Below are positions 35,955 to 44,238 of a DNA stretch of 64,000 nucleotides, piece by piece; the stretch's first letter is position 1, and every line of letters begins with the position of its first letter. The DNA lies in assembly GCF_900019265.1 (NCBI RefSeq), contig NZ_CYGX02000047.1, forward strand, positions 59,946 through 123,945. The letters run 5' to 3'. The notes under the pieces are model-generated. The model searched no databases, was not told the DNA's origin, and saw only the letters and a list, made by a program, of their open reading frames with translations. The stretch comes from Paraburkholderia ribeironis. Its GTDB lineage: Bacteria; Pseudomonadota; Gammaproteobacteria; Burkholderiales; Burkholderiaceae. Made by a program: the position numbers and the translations under genes.

Positions 35955-36214
35955 GCGGGGATGTGCTGCCGGCGGGAGGGAAGAAGTCAGCATTCTAGCG
36001 GCCGGCGCACCGCGTGACGCGTTCGGCTCGGTGGCGCCGGATCATGGAGCGGATGCGAAGCAGGCGCGCACGGGTGGTACAGCACGGTTCGTAGCCGGCT
36101 GCGCGACCCGATCGCGGTCGGGATCGGGCAGGCATGCGCACGGTGGTAAAATGCGCGGTTCCCTCCGTTTCCGATCCGCTCCCTGAGCGCTCAATGCTTT
36201 CACCCGCTCCCATC

Positions 36215-37603
36215 ATGTCCGACACGCACCCCGACACCCTGTTCGCGCTGAACGCGCTCTCCCCGCTCGACGGCCGCTATGCATCGAAAACCGAAGCCCT
36301 GCGTGACTGGCTCTCGGAAGCCGCCTTCATGCGTAATCGCGTGACGGTCGAAATCCATTGGCTGATCGCGCTGTCGCGCGCCGGCTTCGCCGAAGTGCCG
36401 CGTTTTTCCGCGGCGTCCGAACAATTCCTGCTGCAACTGGCCGAGCGTTTCACCGCACACGACGCCGCGCGCATCAAGGAAATCGAACGCGTGACGAATC
36501 ACGACGTGAAGGCGGTCGAGTACTGGCTGAAGGAGTCGGTGAAGGGTCAGGAAGAACTGGAACGCGCGAGCGAGTTCATCCACTTCGCGTGCACGTCGGA
36601 AGACATCAACAACACGTCGCACGGCCTGATGCTCGCCGGCGCACGCGAACACGTGATCCTGCCGGCGCTGCGCTCGGTGCATCAACGTCTCGTCGCGCTT
36701 GCACATGCGCACGCCGCCCAGCCGATGCTGTCGCGCACGCATGGCCAGCCGGCCAGCCCGACCACGCTCGGCAAGGAAATCGCCAACGTCGCCGCGCGGC
36801 TGGAGCGCGCGATCGACCGTATCGCGAAGGTCGAACTGCTCGGCAAGATGAACGGCGCGGTCGGCAACTTCAATGCGCACCTGTCCGCGTATCCGGAGTT
36901 CGACTGGGAAGCGTTCTCGCGCGAAGTGGTCGAGCAACGCCTGAAGCTCACGTTCAATCCGTACACGATCCAGATCGAGCCGCACGACTACATGGCCGAA
37001 CTGTTCGACGCCGTGTCGCGCGCCAACACGATCCTGCTGGACCTGGACCGCGACGTGTGGGGCTACATCTCGGTTGGTTACTTCAAGCAGCGCACCAAGG
37101 CCGGCGAAATCGGTTCGTCGACGATGCCGCACAAGGTCAACCCGATCGACTTCGAAAACTCCGAAGGCAACCTGGGTCTGGCGAACGCGACGCTGCGCCA
37201 TCTGGCCGACAAGCTGCCGGTGTCGCGCTGGCAGCGCGACCTCACCGACTCGACCGTGCTGCGTAACATGGGTGTCGCGTTCGGCTACTCGCTGCTCGCA
37301 TACGACTCGCTGATCCGCGGTCTCGACAAGCTCGAAGTGAACGCTCAACGTCTGAACGAAGACCTCGACAACTGCTGGGAAGTGCTGGCCGAGCCGGTGC
37401 AAACAGTGATGCGCCGTTACGGCATCGAGAACCCGTACGAGCAGTTGAAGGAACTGACGCGCGGCAAGGGCATCACGCGCGAAGCGCTGCAGAGCTTCGT
37501 CGGCGGCCTCGCGATTCCGCAAGACGCGAAAGATCGTTTGCTCGCGATGACGCCGGCTTCATACATCGGCAAGGCAGTCGAACTGGCCAAGCGGATCGGT
37601 TGA
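36215..37603 (+). CDS. purB: Adenylosuccinate lyase
   Basis: Catalyses two purine-synthesis steps: release of fumarate from SAICAR and from adenylosuccinate. The 462-residue protein has LSPLDGRYASKTEALRDW at the N-terminus, the catalytic-His segment SRTHGQPASPTTLGKE and the fumarase/ASL signature GSSTMPHKVNPIDFENSEGN. Start at 36215 gives the typical MSDTHPDTLFALNALSP; an in-frame ATG at 36194 is possible. TAAAAT at about 36150 is a candidate -10. Convergent with gntK. Confidence 0.97.
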   Translation: MSDTHPDTLFALNALSPLDGRYASKTEALRDWLSEAAFMRNRVTVEIHWLIALSRAGFAEVPRFSAASEQFLLQLAERFTAHDAARIKEIERVTNHDVKAVEYWLKESVKGQEELERASEFIHFACTSEDINNTSHGLMLAGAREHVILPALRSVHQRLVALAHAHAAQPMLSRTHGQPASPTTLGKEIANVAARLERAIDRIAKVELLGKMNGAVGNFNAHLSAYPEFDWEAFSREVVEQRLKLTFNPYTIQIEPHDYMAELFDAVSRANTILLDLDRDVWGYISVGYFKQRTKAGEIGSSTMPHKVNPIDFENSEGNLGLANATLRHLADKLPVSRWQRDLTDSTVLRNMGVAFGYSLLAYDSLIRGLDKLEVNAQRLNEDLDNCWEVLAEPVQTVMRRYGIENPYEQLKELTRGKGITREALQSFVGGLAIPQDAKDRLLAMTPASYIGKAVELAKRIG

Positions 37604-37648
37604 TCTGCTTCATGCTTCACTTCATGCAAGCACGCGTGCGCGAAAAGC

Positions 37649-38143
37649 TCAGCGTTGCGCGACCTGCTTCAGCACGTCGTCGACGATCTGTTCCGGCGAC
37701 AACTCGATATTGACCGTGATCGCCTCGTCCGCGCCCGGCTCTTCGAGCGTGTCGAGCTGGCTTTGCAGCAGCGACGGATCGAAGAAGTGCCCGGTGCGAT
37801 GTCCCAGACGCGCTTCAAGCACCTCGCGCGAACCCTTCAGATAGACGAAGCACACGTCCTTGTCGCCGGCACGCAGAATGTCGCGATACGAGCGCTTGAG
37901 TGACGAACACGTGAACACCGCCGTCTCGCCTGCCTTCTGTTTTTCTTCGATCGCGACGCGGATGGATTTCAGCCACGGCCACCGGTCTTCGTCGGTGAGA
38001 GGAATGCCGTGGTGCATCTTCTCCTTGTTGGCGGCGCTGTGAAACGCGTCGCCGTCGGTGAACGCGCAGTGCAGGCGCTCCGCCAGCATTTCGCCAATTC
38101 TCGTCTTGCCGGCGCCCGACACGCCCATTGCGATCAGAATCAT
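37649..38143 (-). CDS. gntK: Gluconokinase
   Basis: Phosphorylates gluconate to 6-phosphogluconate. The 164-residue protein of the GntK/shikimate-kinase fold opens with LIAMGVSGAGKTRIGEMLAERL (P-loop GVSGAGKT) and has FTDGDAFHSAANKEKMHHGIPLTDEDRWPWL, the substrate-binding segment. It ends the edd-eda-gntP-gntK series, 10 bases after gntP, supplying substrate to Edd. Confidence 0.96.
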   Translation of the reverse strand: MILIAMGVSGAGKTRIGEMLAERLHCAFTDGDAFHSAANKEKMHHGIPLTDEDRWPWLKSIRVAIEEKQKAGETAVFTCSSLKRSYRDILRAGDKDVCFVYLKGSREVLEARLGHRTGHFFDPSLLQSQLDTLEEPGADEAITVNIELSPEQIVDDVLKQVAQR

Positions 38144-38153
38144 CAGAAACTCC

Positions 38154-39530
38154 TTACAAGACCGCCGCGAGCGCGAAGGTCAAGGCCAAACCCATCAGTG
38201 AAATGATGGTCTCGAGGAGCGACCATGTCTTGAAGGTCTGCCCCACCGTCATACCGAAGTATTCCTTGATCAGCCAGAAGCCGCCGTCGTTGACGTGCGA
38301 GAAGATCAGCGAACCCGAGCCAGTGGCCAGCACCAGCAACTCCGGCTTGACCTGCACCGCGCCCGCCGCCGCGATCGGCGCGACGATACCGCAGGCGGTG
38401 GTCATCGCCACCGTGGCCGAACCGGTGGCGAGGCGGATCAGCGCCGCGACGAGCCAGCCGAACAGCAGCGGCGAAATATGCGCCACGTTCGCCACATTGA
38501 CGATTTCCTTCGAAATACCGCTATCCATCAACACGCGACCGAAACCGCCGCCCGCGCCGACGATCAGCGTAATGCCCGCGATCGGCGCGAGACATTCGCC
38601 GCAGAACTTCTGGATCTGCTCGCGCGTGAAGCCGCGGCTCGCACCGAAGGTCCAGAAGCTGACGAGCACCGCCGTCAACAGCGCGACGTCAGTGTTGCCG
38701 AAGAAGCGCAGCAGATCGTTGGGCAGGGTCTTCGGCGTGGAGATCAGATCGGCCCAACTGCCGACCAGCATCAGGATCACCGGCAGCAGAACCGTGATCA
38801 GCGTGACGCCGAAGCCCGGCAATTCGCGCTTCGCCGCGCCGGCTTTCGCAGGGACGTCGCCGTCGCCGAGGAATTGCGCGGCGAGCGGATTCTCCTTCGG
38901 CAACTGGATATAGCGGCTTACCAGCAGTGCGAACAGCGGACCGGCGACGATCGCGGTCGGCACACCGACCAGCAGCCCGTAGGCGATCGTCTTGCCGATA
39001 TCCGCGTGATACGCCTGCACCGCGAGCATGGCGGCCGGGTGCGGCGGCAACAGCCCGTGCACGACGGACAGACCCGCGACCATCGGCAGGCCGACCAACA
39101 GCAGCGATTTGTTGGTGCGCCGCGCGACGTTGAACGCGATCGGAATCAGCAGCACGAAACCGACTTCGAAGAACACCGGCAAACCGACGATGATCGCCAC
39201 GAGCATCATCGCCCAATGGATGTTCTTCTCGCCGAACAGGTTGATCAGCGTGGTGGCGATGCGCTCGGCGCCGCCGGATTCGGCCATCATCTTGCCGAGC
39301 ATCGTGCCGAGACCGACCACGATCGCAATGTGCCCGAGCGTGTTGCCGTTACCGGTCTCGAACGATTTGACGATAGTCGCCATCGGCATGCCGGCTGCCA
39401 GACCCAGCAGCAGCGAAACGATGATCAGGACGAGGAACGGATAAACCTTGTAGCGCGTGATCAGCAGGATCAGCAATGCGATGGCGATCACCGCGTAGAC
39501 CAGCAGCATGCTGCCGTGGACAGCTTCCAT
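38154..39530 (-). CDS. gntP: Gluconate:H+ symporter (GntP family)
   Basis: Inner-membrane permease of 458 residues with about 12-14 hydrophobic spans. Family segments include VVGLGTMLGKMMAESGGAERIA, HGLLPPHPAAMLAVQAYHADIGK and ATGSGSLIFSHVNDGGFWLIKEYFG. The ATG at 39530 is preceded by AGGAGG. It stands between eda and gntK, so it imports gluconate for the Entner-Doudoroff route. The name gntP/gntT/gntU cannot be separated by sequence alone. Confidence 0.93.
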   Translation of the reverse strand: MEAVHGSMLLVYAVIAIALLILLITRYKVYPFLVLIIVSLLLGLAAGMPMATIVKSFETGNGNTLGHIAIVVGLGTMLGKMMAESGGAERIATTLINLFGEKNIHWAMMLVAIIVGLPVFFEVGFVLLIPIAFNVARRTNKSLLLVGLPMVAGLSVVHGLLPPHPAAMLAVQAYHADIGKTIAYGLLVGVPTAIVAGPLFALLVSRYIQLPKENPLAAQFLGDGDVPAKAGAAKRELPGFGVTLITVLLPVILMLVGSWADLISTPKTLPNDLLRFFGNTDVALLTAVLVSFWTFGASRGFTREQIQKFCGECLAPIAGITLIVGAGGGFGRVLMDSGISKEIVNVANVAHISPLLFGWLVAALIRLATGSATVAMTTACGIVAPIAAAGAVQVKPELLVLATGSGSLIFSHVNDGGFWLIKEYFGMTVGQTFKTWSLLETIISLMGLALTFALAAVL

Positions 39531-39685
39531 GAAGCGCCTCCTTTTTGGCGTTATTGAGTGTAGGACACGGCCAGCACTTCGCCTCACGGCGACCTGCGCG
39601 GCACCTGAAAACCCGGCTGACCGCACGGACGCTGAATTTTACTGTTTGTTTCCTGAAAACGCGCGGGATTGCGGCGCGCAAAGTG

Positions 39686-39738
39686 CACAGGAGCCTCGGC
39701 GCGACAGCCTGAGCGGCTGTAACGACGAGGCTCCTGTG
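39686..39738. repeat. Two-tier perfect hairpin between eda and gntP
   Basis: Outer arms CACAGGAGCCTCG (39686-39698) and CGAGGCTCCTGTG (39726-39738) enclose inner arms ACAGCC (39704-39709) and GGCTGT (39715-39720). No T run follows, so it is not a standard terminator; it resembles a REP-like palindrome or an mRNA processing/stability stem. Confidence 0.75.
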
Positions 39739-39776
39739 TGTCGGGCCCTGACGGCAACCCGGGGCGCGGCTTCGAC

Positions 39777-40418
39777 CTAGTGAGCGGGACCGGCCAGTTG
39801 GCTGGCGGCACGCGCCAGACGCGTGACTTCGTCCCAGTTCTGTGCGGCCAGCGCGGCCTTCGGCGTAAGCCACGAACCACCGACGCACACCACGTTCGGC
39901 AGCGACAGGAAATGCGTGGCGGTTTCAGCCGTGATGCCGCCGGTCGGGCAGAACTTCAGCGTCGGGAACGGGCCGTGGAATGCCTGCAGCATCGGCACGC
40001 CGCCGGCTTGCTGCGCCGGGAAGAACTTCACGATCTCGTAGCCGAGTTCGAGCGCCGCGATGATGTCGGTGGGTGTCATCACGCCCGGCAAGAGCGGCAG
40101 ACCCGCATCCTGCGCGGCCTTGTGCATGTCCTTCGTCAGACCGGGCGAGACACCGAACTGCGCGCCGGCCTTCTTCGCCTGAGCACAGTGCTCGGGCTTC
40201 GTGATTGTGCCGACGCCGACCACGATGTCCTCAGCCAGCTGGCTGGCGCGCTCGATCGCTTCCAGACCCGCCGCGGTACGCAGTGTGATTTCCAGCACCT
40301 TCACGCCGCCTGCATGCAGTGCGCGCGACACGTGTTCGCCCTGTTCGACCGAGTCGAACGCGAGCACCGGAATCACCGGGCCGAGGCGCACGATCTCGCT
40401 TACTGTTTTCGACGTCAT
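39777..40418 (-). CDS. eda: KDPG/KHG aldolase
   Basis: Class I aldolase of 213 residues that splits KDPG to pyruvate and glyceraldehyde-3-phosphate. The Schiff-base lysine lies in LKFCPTGGITAETA, and GPVIPVLAFDSVEQG and VGVGTITKPEHC are family motifs. AGGAG precedes the ATG at 40418, 26 bases after edd. Co-transcribed with edd. Confidence 0.96.
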   Translation of the reverse strand: MTSKTVSEIVRLGPVIPVLAFDSVEQGEHVSRALHAGGVKVLEITLRTAAGLEAIERASQLAEDIVVGVGTITKPEHCAQAKKAGAQFGVSPGLTKDMHKAAQDAGLPLLPGVMTPTDIIAALELGYEIVKFFPAQQAGGVPMLQAFHGPFPTLKFCPTGGITAETATHFLSLPNVVCVGGSWLTPKAALAAQNWDEVTRLARAASQLAGPAH

Positions 40419-40444
40419 AGTCAGACTCCTGGTTTCTGCAGCAC

Positions 40445-42349
40445 CTAGCTGGCTTGCGTGGTGCTGATGTGTTTTTCGGTATGCGCTTTGGCCGGCTCGC
40501 CATGGTGCAGCGGACGTTCGCCCACCATCTTGCCGAACACCGACGCGCCCTGCTCCGCGGGCGCCGCCGCCGCACGGAATACGCCGAACAGTTCGCGGCC
40601 GAAGCCGACTTCGTTTTCCGCCTGATGCTTCGGCTCGGCATTCGGCCGCGCCGCCCATTCGGCCGCGTCGATCTCGATGTCGAGCACGCCGGCTTCGGCG
40701 TCGATCACCAGCATGTCGCCAGTGCGCACCTTACCGATCGGGCCTTGCAGCAACGCTTCCGGCGACAGGTGAATCACCGCCGGCACCTTGCCCGACGCGC
40801 CCGACATACGGCCGTCCGTCACCAGCGCGACGTGGAAACCTTGATCCTGCAACACGCCGAGCAGCGGCGTCAAACGATGCAGCTCGGGCATGCCGTTTGC
40901 ACGCGCGCCCTGGAAGCGCACCACGGCGATGAAGTCGCGCTTCAGCTCGCCGTTATCGAACGCTTCCTGCACCGCTTCCTGCGAATCGAACACGATTGCC
41001 GGCGCCTTCACCTTGCGATGCTGCGCGGCCACCGCCGAAATCTTGATTACGCCGCGACCGAGCTTGCCTTGCATCAGACGCAGGCCACCATCCGGCTGGA
41101 ACGGTTCCTTGATGCCGCGCAGCACTGCCGTGTCCTCGCTCGCTTGCGCGCCCGGCACCCATTGCAGCTTGCCGTCGATCAGCTTCGGCTCTTCGGTGTA
41201 GTGCTTCAGTCCCTTGCCCGCGACGGTGTTCACATCTTCGTGCAGCAAGCCGCCTTCCAGCAGATTGCGCACGAGGAACGCGACGCCGCCGGCCGCGTGG
41301 AAGTGGTTGACGTCGGCCTTGCCGTTCGGATAGATCTTCGCGAGCAATGGCACCGCCTGCGACAGCGCGTCGAAGTCGTCCCAATCGATCACGATGCCCG
41401 CCGCCCGCGCGATCGCCACCAGATGCAGCGTGTGATTGGTCGAGCCGCCCGTCGCCAGCAACGCGACGATGCCGTTGACAATAGCTTTCTCGTCGATCAC
41501 ATGGCCGATCGGCATGTAGTGGCCGCGCTCCGCCGTCAGATCGAGCACGCGGCGCGCGGCCTGCGCGGTCAGCGCGTCGCGCAGCGGCGTATGCGGATGC
41601 ACGAAGGCCGAACCCGGCAGGTGCAGGCCCATCACTTCCATCAGCATCTGGTTGCTGTTCGCGGTGCCGTAGAACGTGCAGGTGCCGTGGCTGTGATACG
41701 CGGCGGCCTCGGCTTCGAGCAGCGCGTCGCGGCCGCACTGGCCGGTCGCGAACAGTTGCCGCGTCTTCGCTTTGTCGTCGTTGGACAGGCCGCTGCCCAT
41801 TGGGCCGGCCGGCACGAAGATGGTCGGCAGATGGCCGAATTGCAGCGCGCCGATCAGGAGACCCGGCACGATCTTGTCGCAAATGCCGAGGCACAGCGCC
41901 GCGTCGAACATGTTGTGCGTGAGCGCGACCGCGGTGCCCATCGCAATCACTTCGCGCGAGAACAGCGACAGCTCCATGCCGGCATTGCCCTGGGTGATGC
42001 CGTCACACATGGCCGGCACGCCGCCCGCGACTTGCGCGACGCCGCCGTTTTCACGCGCGGCGTGCTTGATGATGTCGGGATAGTTTTTGTACGGCGCGTG
42101 GGCCGACAGCATCTCGTTGTAAGAGGACACGATACCGATGTTCGGCTCGCGCATCTGCTTGATGACGAACTTGTCGTTGCCCTCCAGTCCGGCGAAGCCG
42201 TGGGCCAGGTTGGCGCAGGAGAGAGCGCCGCGCGCCGGGAATTTGCCTTGCGCGTGATGGATACGGGCCAGATATGCGTCGCGCGTGGGCTTGCTGCGCT
42301 CGATCACGCGCCGCGTGACTTTCAACAATTGCGAATGCGGGGAAACCAT
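40445..42349 (-). CDS. edd: Phosphogluconate dehydratase
   Basis: Fe-S dehydratase of the IlvD/Edd family that converts 6-phosphogluconate to KDPG. The 634-residue length is normal. Cluster cysteines are expected in PAMCDGITQGNAGM and LCLGICDKIVPGLLIGA; the C-terminal VTDGRMSGASGKVPAVIH is the second family signature. ATG at 42349 with AAGGAG upstream. First gene of the edd-eda-gntP-gntK series; a HexR-like box lies 89 bases upstream. Confidence 0.97.
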   Translation of the reverse strand: MVSPHSQLLKVTRRVIERSKPTRDAYLARIHHAQGKFPARGALSCANLAHGFAGLEGNDKFVIKQMREPNIGIVSSYNEMLSAHAPYKNYPDIIKHAARENGGVAQVAGGVPAMCDGITQGNAGMELSLFSREVIAMGTAVALTHNMFDAALCLGICDKIVPGLLIGALQFGHLPTIFVPAGPMGSGLSNDDKAKTRQLFATGQCGRDALLEAEAAAYHSHGTCTFYGTANSNQMLMEVMGLHLPGSAFVHPHTPLRDALTAQAARRVLDLTAERGHYMPIGHVIDEKAIVNGIVALLATGGSTNHTLHLVAIARAAGIVIDWDDFDALSQAVPLLAKIYPNGKADVNHFHAAGGVAFLVRNLLEGGLLHEDVNTVAGKGLKHYTEEPKLIDGKLQWVPGAQASEDTAVLRGIKEPFQPDGGLRLMQGKLGRGVIKISAVAAQHRKVKAPAIVFDSQEAVQEAFDNGELKRDFIAVVRFQGARANGMPELHRLTPLLGVLQDQGFHVALVTDGRMSGASGKVPAVIHLSPEALLQGPIGKVRTGDMLVIDAEAGVLDIEIDAAEWAARPNAEPKHQAENEVGFGRELFGVFRAAAAPAEQGASVFGKMVGERPLHHGEPAKAHTEKHISTTQAS

Positions 42350-42437
42350 CGGAGCTCCTTCGTCGCTGGCGGCGGGCGTGCGCGCACGGTGCCGGGTAGG
42401 TATCGCGGGGTGTCGGTTCAACCGACCACGCCATCTT

Positions 42438-42452
42438 AGTAGAAAAACTACA
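42438..42452. promoter_or_regulatory. HexR-like operator near edd
   Basis: AGTAGAAAAACTACA; its complement TGTAGTTTTTCTACT fits the HexR consensus TGTARTTWWWYTACA with one change. Lies upstream of edd. Confidence 0.8.
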
Positions 42453-42569
42453 TGATCGCAACGCCAACTCCTGCTGCGTCGCCGCATCGACAAACGGGCT
42501 TTGCGGCTTTACTGGCAGCCGATCGGCGCTTGATGAACAAAACCTAGGGATAACACCTAGAACGCACAA

Positions 42570-42584
42570 TGTAGTTTTTGTACA
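42570..42584. promoter_or_regulatory. HexR-like operator near hexR
   Basis: TGTAGTTTTTGTACA, matching the HexR consensus except for one position. Lies 56 bases upstream of hexR, so it would give autoregulation. Confidence 0.8.
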
Positions 42585-42639
42585 TCACCGATCAATCGGA
42601 TATAGTCCAGTCGTTCTTCAGCATAGTGTGAGTTTTGCG

Positions 42640-43485
42640 ATGATGCTGTCCCAAGTGGAAGAGATGCGCGACCAGCTGCGCCCGTCTGAGCGCAAACTGG
42701 CCGATTACGTGATCGAGGCGCCGCGCGAGGTGCTCGACCTGTCGATGACCGAAGTCGCCGCGCGTGCAGGCGTCAGCCAGCCGACCATCGCGCGGTTTTG
42801 TCATGCGCTCGGTTTTTCGGGGTTTCGCGAGTTCAAGATCCGGCTCGCGCAAGGCATCGCCGCCGAGGTGCCCGCCGTCTACCGCGACGTGCGTCCCGAC
42901 GAGCCGACCCCGGGCGTTGCCGCGAAAGTGTTAGACCGGACCATCGGCGCGCTGATCCAGGTGCGCAACAATCTGTCGTCGGACAGCGTGGCGGCGGCCA
43001 TCGAAATACTGGCGCAGGCGCGGCGCATCGAGTTCTATGGCGCGGGCGGCTCGGGGATCGCGGCGCTCGACGTGCAGCACAAGTTCTTCCGGCTCGGCAT
43101 GCCGAGTGTCGCGTATTCGGACCCGCATACGTTTCTGATGTCGGCGGCGTTGCTGAGCGTTGGCGACGTCGTGGTCGCGATCTCGAACACCGGCCGCACC
43201 CGCGACATCATCGACGCCGCGAAAGCCGCGCTCAACGCCGGCGCGAAAGTGATCGCGATCACGCACGGCAATTCGCCGCTGGCGCGGCTCGCGACGGTGG
43301 GTCTGTTCGCGAATGTGGACGAAGACACGGACATCTTTTCGCCGATGACTTCGCGCGTCTCGCATCTGGCGATCGGCGATATTCTCGCGGTGGGCGTGGC
43401 GCTCAGCCGCGGGCCGGAGTTGCTGGAAAAACTCGCGCAAACCAAGGAGGTGATTCACCGGCGCCGGGTGGATTCGCGTGGGTGA
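42640..43485 (+). CDS. hexR: HexR-type RpiR family transcriptional regulator
   Basis: A 281-residue regulator with an N-terminal RpiR helix-turn-helix (TEVAARAGVSQPTIARFCHALGFSGFREFK, read in parts) and a C-terminal SIS sugar-isomerase domain (EFYGAGGSGIAALDVQHKF, then AISNTGRTRDIIDAAKAA). In related bacteria HexR binds KDPG and represses the Entner-Doudoroff genes; divergence from edd and the two boxes between them support this. The start at 42640 (ATG ATG) is preferred to a GTG at 42628; ribosome site weak. An 11-base repeat array begins at its stop codon. Confidence 0.93.
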   Translation: MMLSQVEEMRDQLRPSERKLADYVIEAPREVLDLSMTEVAARAGVSQPTIARFCHALGFSGFREFKIRLAQGIAAEVPAVYRDVRPDEPTPGVAAKVLDRTIGALIQVRNNLSSDSVAAAIEILAQARRIEFYGAGGSGIAALDVQHKFFRLGMPSVAYSDPHTFLMSAALLSVGDVVVAISNTGRTRDIIDAAKAALNAGAKVIAITHGNSPLARLATVGLFANVDEDTDIFSPMTSRVSHLAIGDILAVGVALSRGPELLEKLAQTKEVIHRRRVDSRG

Positions 43486-43589
43486 TACGCGGGTGATACG
43501 CGGGTGATACGCGGGTGATACGCGGGTGATGCGTGGATGATGCGTGGGTGATGCGTGGGTGATGCGTGGGTGGCGCGTGGGTGATGTGC
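43480..43589. repeat. 11-bp tandem repeat array after hexR
   Basis: Ten consecutive 11-base units (GGGTGATACGC, then GGGTGATGCGT variants). The first unit contains the hexR stop codon. The period equals about one DNA helical turn. Confidence 0.93.
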
Positions 43590-43633
43590 CAGGCCAGCGT
43601 GGCTTTCGCGCGGCGCGCGCAACGCCGGATACA

Positions 43634-43673
43634 GCAAGGGCGGTTTGCCGACCAATCTGCAAACCGCCCTTGC
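43634..43673. terminator. Long perfect hairpin between hexR and hemJ
   Basis: Perfect 15-bp inverted repeat GCAAGGGCGGTTTGC / GCAAACCGCCCTTGC with a ten-base loop between convergent genes. It has no proper T run on either strand, so it may act as a weak terminator or a transcript-end stabiliser. Confidence 0.6.
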
Positions 43674-43732
43674 GCTTTCCTGCTTGCAACGATGAATGTG
43701 GTCCGCCACTGCGGCCCGACATCGGGATCGGA

Positions 43733-44149
43733 TCAGAACGGCTTGATCACCACCAACGCGACCGCCGCCAACATGCCGAGCACCGGCAGTTCATTGAACA
43801 TCCGATACCACTTGTCCGAGCGACGATTTTCGCCGCGCTCAAAAGTCCGCAGCAGCACGCCGCAATACGCGTGATAGACGATCAGCAGCACCACCACGCC
43901 GACCTTCGCGTGAATCCAGCCCTGCCCGCTGCCGATGCCGACCGCGAGCCACAGCCACAGACCGCATGCCAAGGCGGGCACCGCAATGATCGTCATGAAG
44001 CGGAACAGCTTGCGCGCCATGAACAGGAGTCGCGCCGTTGCGGCGGGTTCCGTTTCCATCGCCAGATTGACGAAGATGCGCGGCAAATAGAACAGGCCGG
44101 CAAACCAGGAAGCAATCAACACGATGTGAAACGTTTTTACCCAAAGCAT
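43733..44149 (-). CDS. hemJ: Protoporphyrinogen oxidase HemJ (CopD family)
   Basis: A 138-residue inner-membrane protein with four hydrophobic spans. The N-terminal WVKTFHIVLIASWFAGLFYLPR bears the conserved histidine that binds haem in HemJ, and the ending LNELP-like FNELPVLGMLAAVALVVIKPF is typical. HemJ oxidises protoporphyrinogen IX in many bacteria lacking HemG/HemY. Convergent with hexR and 90 bases after proA. Confidence 0.92.
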   Translation of the reverse strand: MLWVKTFHIVLIASWFAGLFYLPRIFVNLAMETEPAATARLLFMARKLFRFMTIIAVPALACGLWLWLAVGIGSGQGWIHAKVGVVVLLIVYHAYCGVLLRTFERGENRRSDKWYRMFNELPVLGMLAAVALVVIKPF

Positions 44150-44238
44150 CAGCGGTCCTCATACGACACGTTGGCATGGGCAGACGCACTCGCCTGCCCG
44201 CTTCCGTGAAACTCACGCGGAAAGAACATCACGCGGCT

